Shown: positions 63,567-64,000 of the stretch, one piece after another
Numbering within the stretch: the first letter of the stretch is position 1
How the letters are laid out: the number at the start of each line of letters is the position of its first letter
Source of the DNA: Actinomycetes bacterium
GTDB lineage: Bacteria > Actinomycetota > Acidimicrobiia > Acidimicrobiales > RAAP-2
DNA: 64,000 bases
NCBI GenBank assembly: GCA_021806045.1
Contig: JAJZDI010000016.1
Coordinates: 17,018-81,017 of the forward strand
Direction: 5' to 3'
The notes under the pieces: model-generated
Told to the model about the DNA's origin: nothing
What the model saw: only the letters and a program-made list of their open reading frames with translations
Databases searched by the model: none
Position numbers and translations under genes: made by a program

Positions 63567-64000
63567 TCACAGGTCGACGGTGGCGACGTCGCTGATGCCG
63601 TCGGCCGCTCGCAGGCGGGCCAGCGCCTCACCGGGCACGACGCCGTCGACCGACAGCACCATGAGGGCGGTGTTGCCGGTGGCCGACGGTCCGACGGCCA
63701 TCGACGAGATCGACACGCCGGAGTCGCCCACCACCGTGCCGACCACCCCGATCATGCCCGGACGGTCGTCGTTGCGCACCACCACCATGTGGGGGGCGGG
63801 TGGGACCTCGACGGTGTGGTCGTCCAGCATGACCAGCCGGGGCTCCGTGCGCGGTCCGGTCAGGGTGCCGGCCACCGCGTGGGCCCGGCTGCGCACGGTG
63901 ATCAGGTTGACGTAGTCGTGGGCGGTGACGCTGGAGGTCTCCCGCACCTCGAGGCCCCGCTCGGCGGCCATCTGGGGGGCGTTCACGTACGACACCGGGT
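63567..64000 (-). CDS. serA: D-3-phosphoglycerate dehydrogenase, C-terminal part (continues outside window)
   Basis: The frame is open to the window edge. Visible are the intervening ASB domain (VSYVNAPQMAAERGLEVRET, VAGTLTGPRTEPRLVMLDDHTVEV) and the ACT domain (HMVVVRNDDRPGMIGVVGTVVG, ISSMAVGPSATGNTALMVLSVD), the serine-sensing tail of long-form SerA in actinobacteria. First step of serine synthesis. The catalytic domain lies beyond the window. Confidence 0.9.
   Translation of the reverse strand, partial: PVSYVNAPQMAAERGLEVRETSSVTAHDYVNLITVRSRAHAVAGTLTGPRTEPRLVMLDDHTVEVPPAPHMVVVRNDDRPGMIGVVGTVVGDSGVSISSMAVGPSATGNTALMVLSVDGVVPGEALARLRAADGISDVATVDL

Overview
The window is a contiguous stretch of a very GC-rich actinobacterial chromosome. 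I infer the class Acidimicrobiia. The grounds are the composition, the Asp-type MurA, the PPi-type phosphofructokinase signature, the rpiB-glyA-wecA-atp gene order, a two-copy AtpH, many GTG starts and many leaderless-type promoters (TAnnnT about 6-8 nt before the start codon). No rRNA, tRNA, CRISPR array, insertion sequence or prophage gene was seen. Gene density is high, many neighbours overlap by 4 nt (ATGA/GTGA), and most genes are housekeeping.

Layout. 1-1842: the end of an SDR/DUF2867 gene and a Phd/VapC-type toxin-antitoxin pair with a palindromic operator. 2089-6323: a compact regulon with MIP18/DUF59, DUF2249, an NnrS/heme-copper-oxidase-like membrane protein, hemerythrin-DUF2249 and a three-cysteine SufR-like regulator. 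It is tied together by a TCTAGT-N4-ACTAGA operator and is probably a nitric-oxide or oxygen response. 6480-12400: YgjP peptidase, alpha/beta hydrolase, YggU, DEDDh exonuclease, luciferase-like monooxygenase and an MFS transporter. 12603-20562: an acyl-CoA catabolic cluster (two acyl-CoA dehydrogenases, a CaiB-type enzyme, two MaoC-type subunits, an HMGCS/DUF35 fusion, a thiolase) read in both directions from a region with two identical 20-bp operator copies. 20623-27274: a DUF5710/Pro-Ala-rich protein, a translin homologue, a SepX/GlpR-like membrane protein, an ABC ATPase and YchF.

27409-31324 is assimilatory sulfate reduction (cysH divergent from cysD-cysN and a siroheme-synthesis dehydrogenase). 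32268-41549 is sugar and wall metabolism (galT, PPi-type pfk, treS-mak, meaB, murA, glpX). 41649-49734 is the complete F-type ATP synthase operon with its I-type assembly proteins. 49979-52999 is rpiB-glyA-wecA. 53145-56369 holds a TetR regulator, greA and leuCD.

56453-62147 is the most unusual region. Five genes run on the minus strand: a secreted fibronectin-III protein with a C-terminal sorting-like tail, a GT2 glycosyltransferase, a PIG-L deacetylase, an exosortase-family protein with all three catalytic residues, and a HEAT-like/ATP-grasp-like protein. The last four are joined by 4-nt overlaps. I interpret this as a dedicated surface-protein sorting and glycan-modification system, with the fibronectin protein as the likely cargo. 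The window ends with a small membrane protein, an ABM-domain protein and the 3' part of serA.
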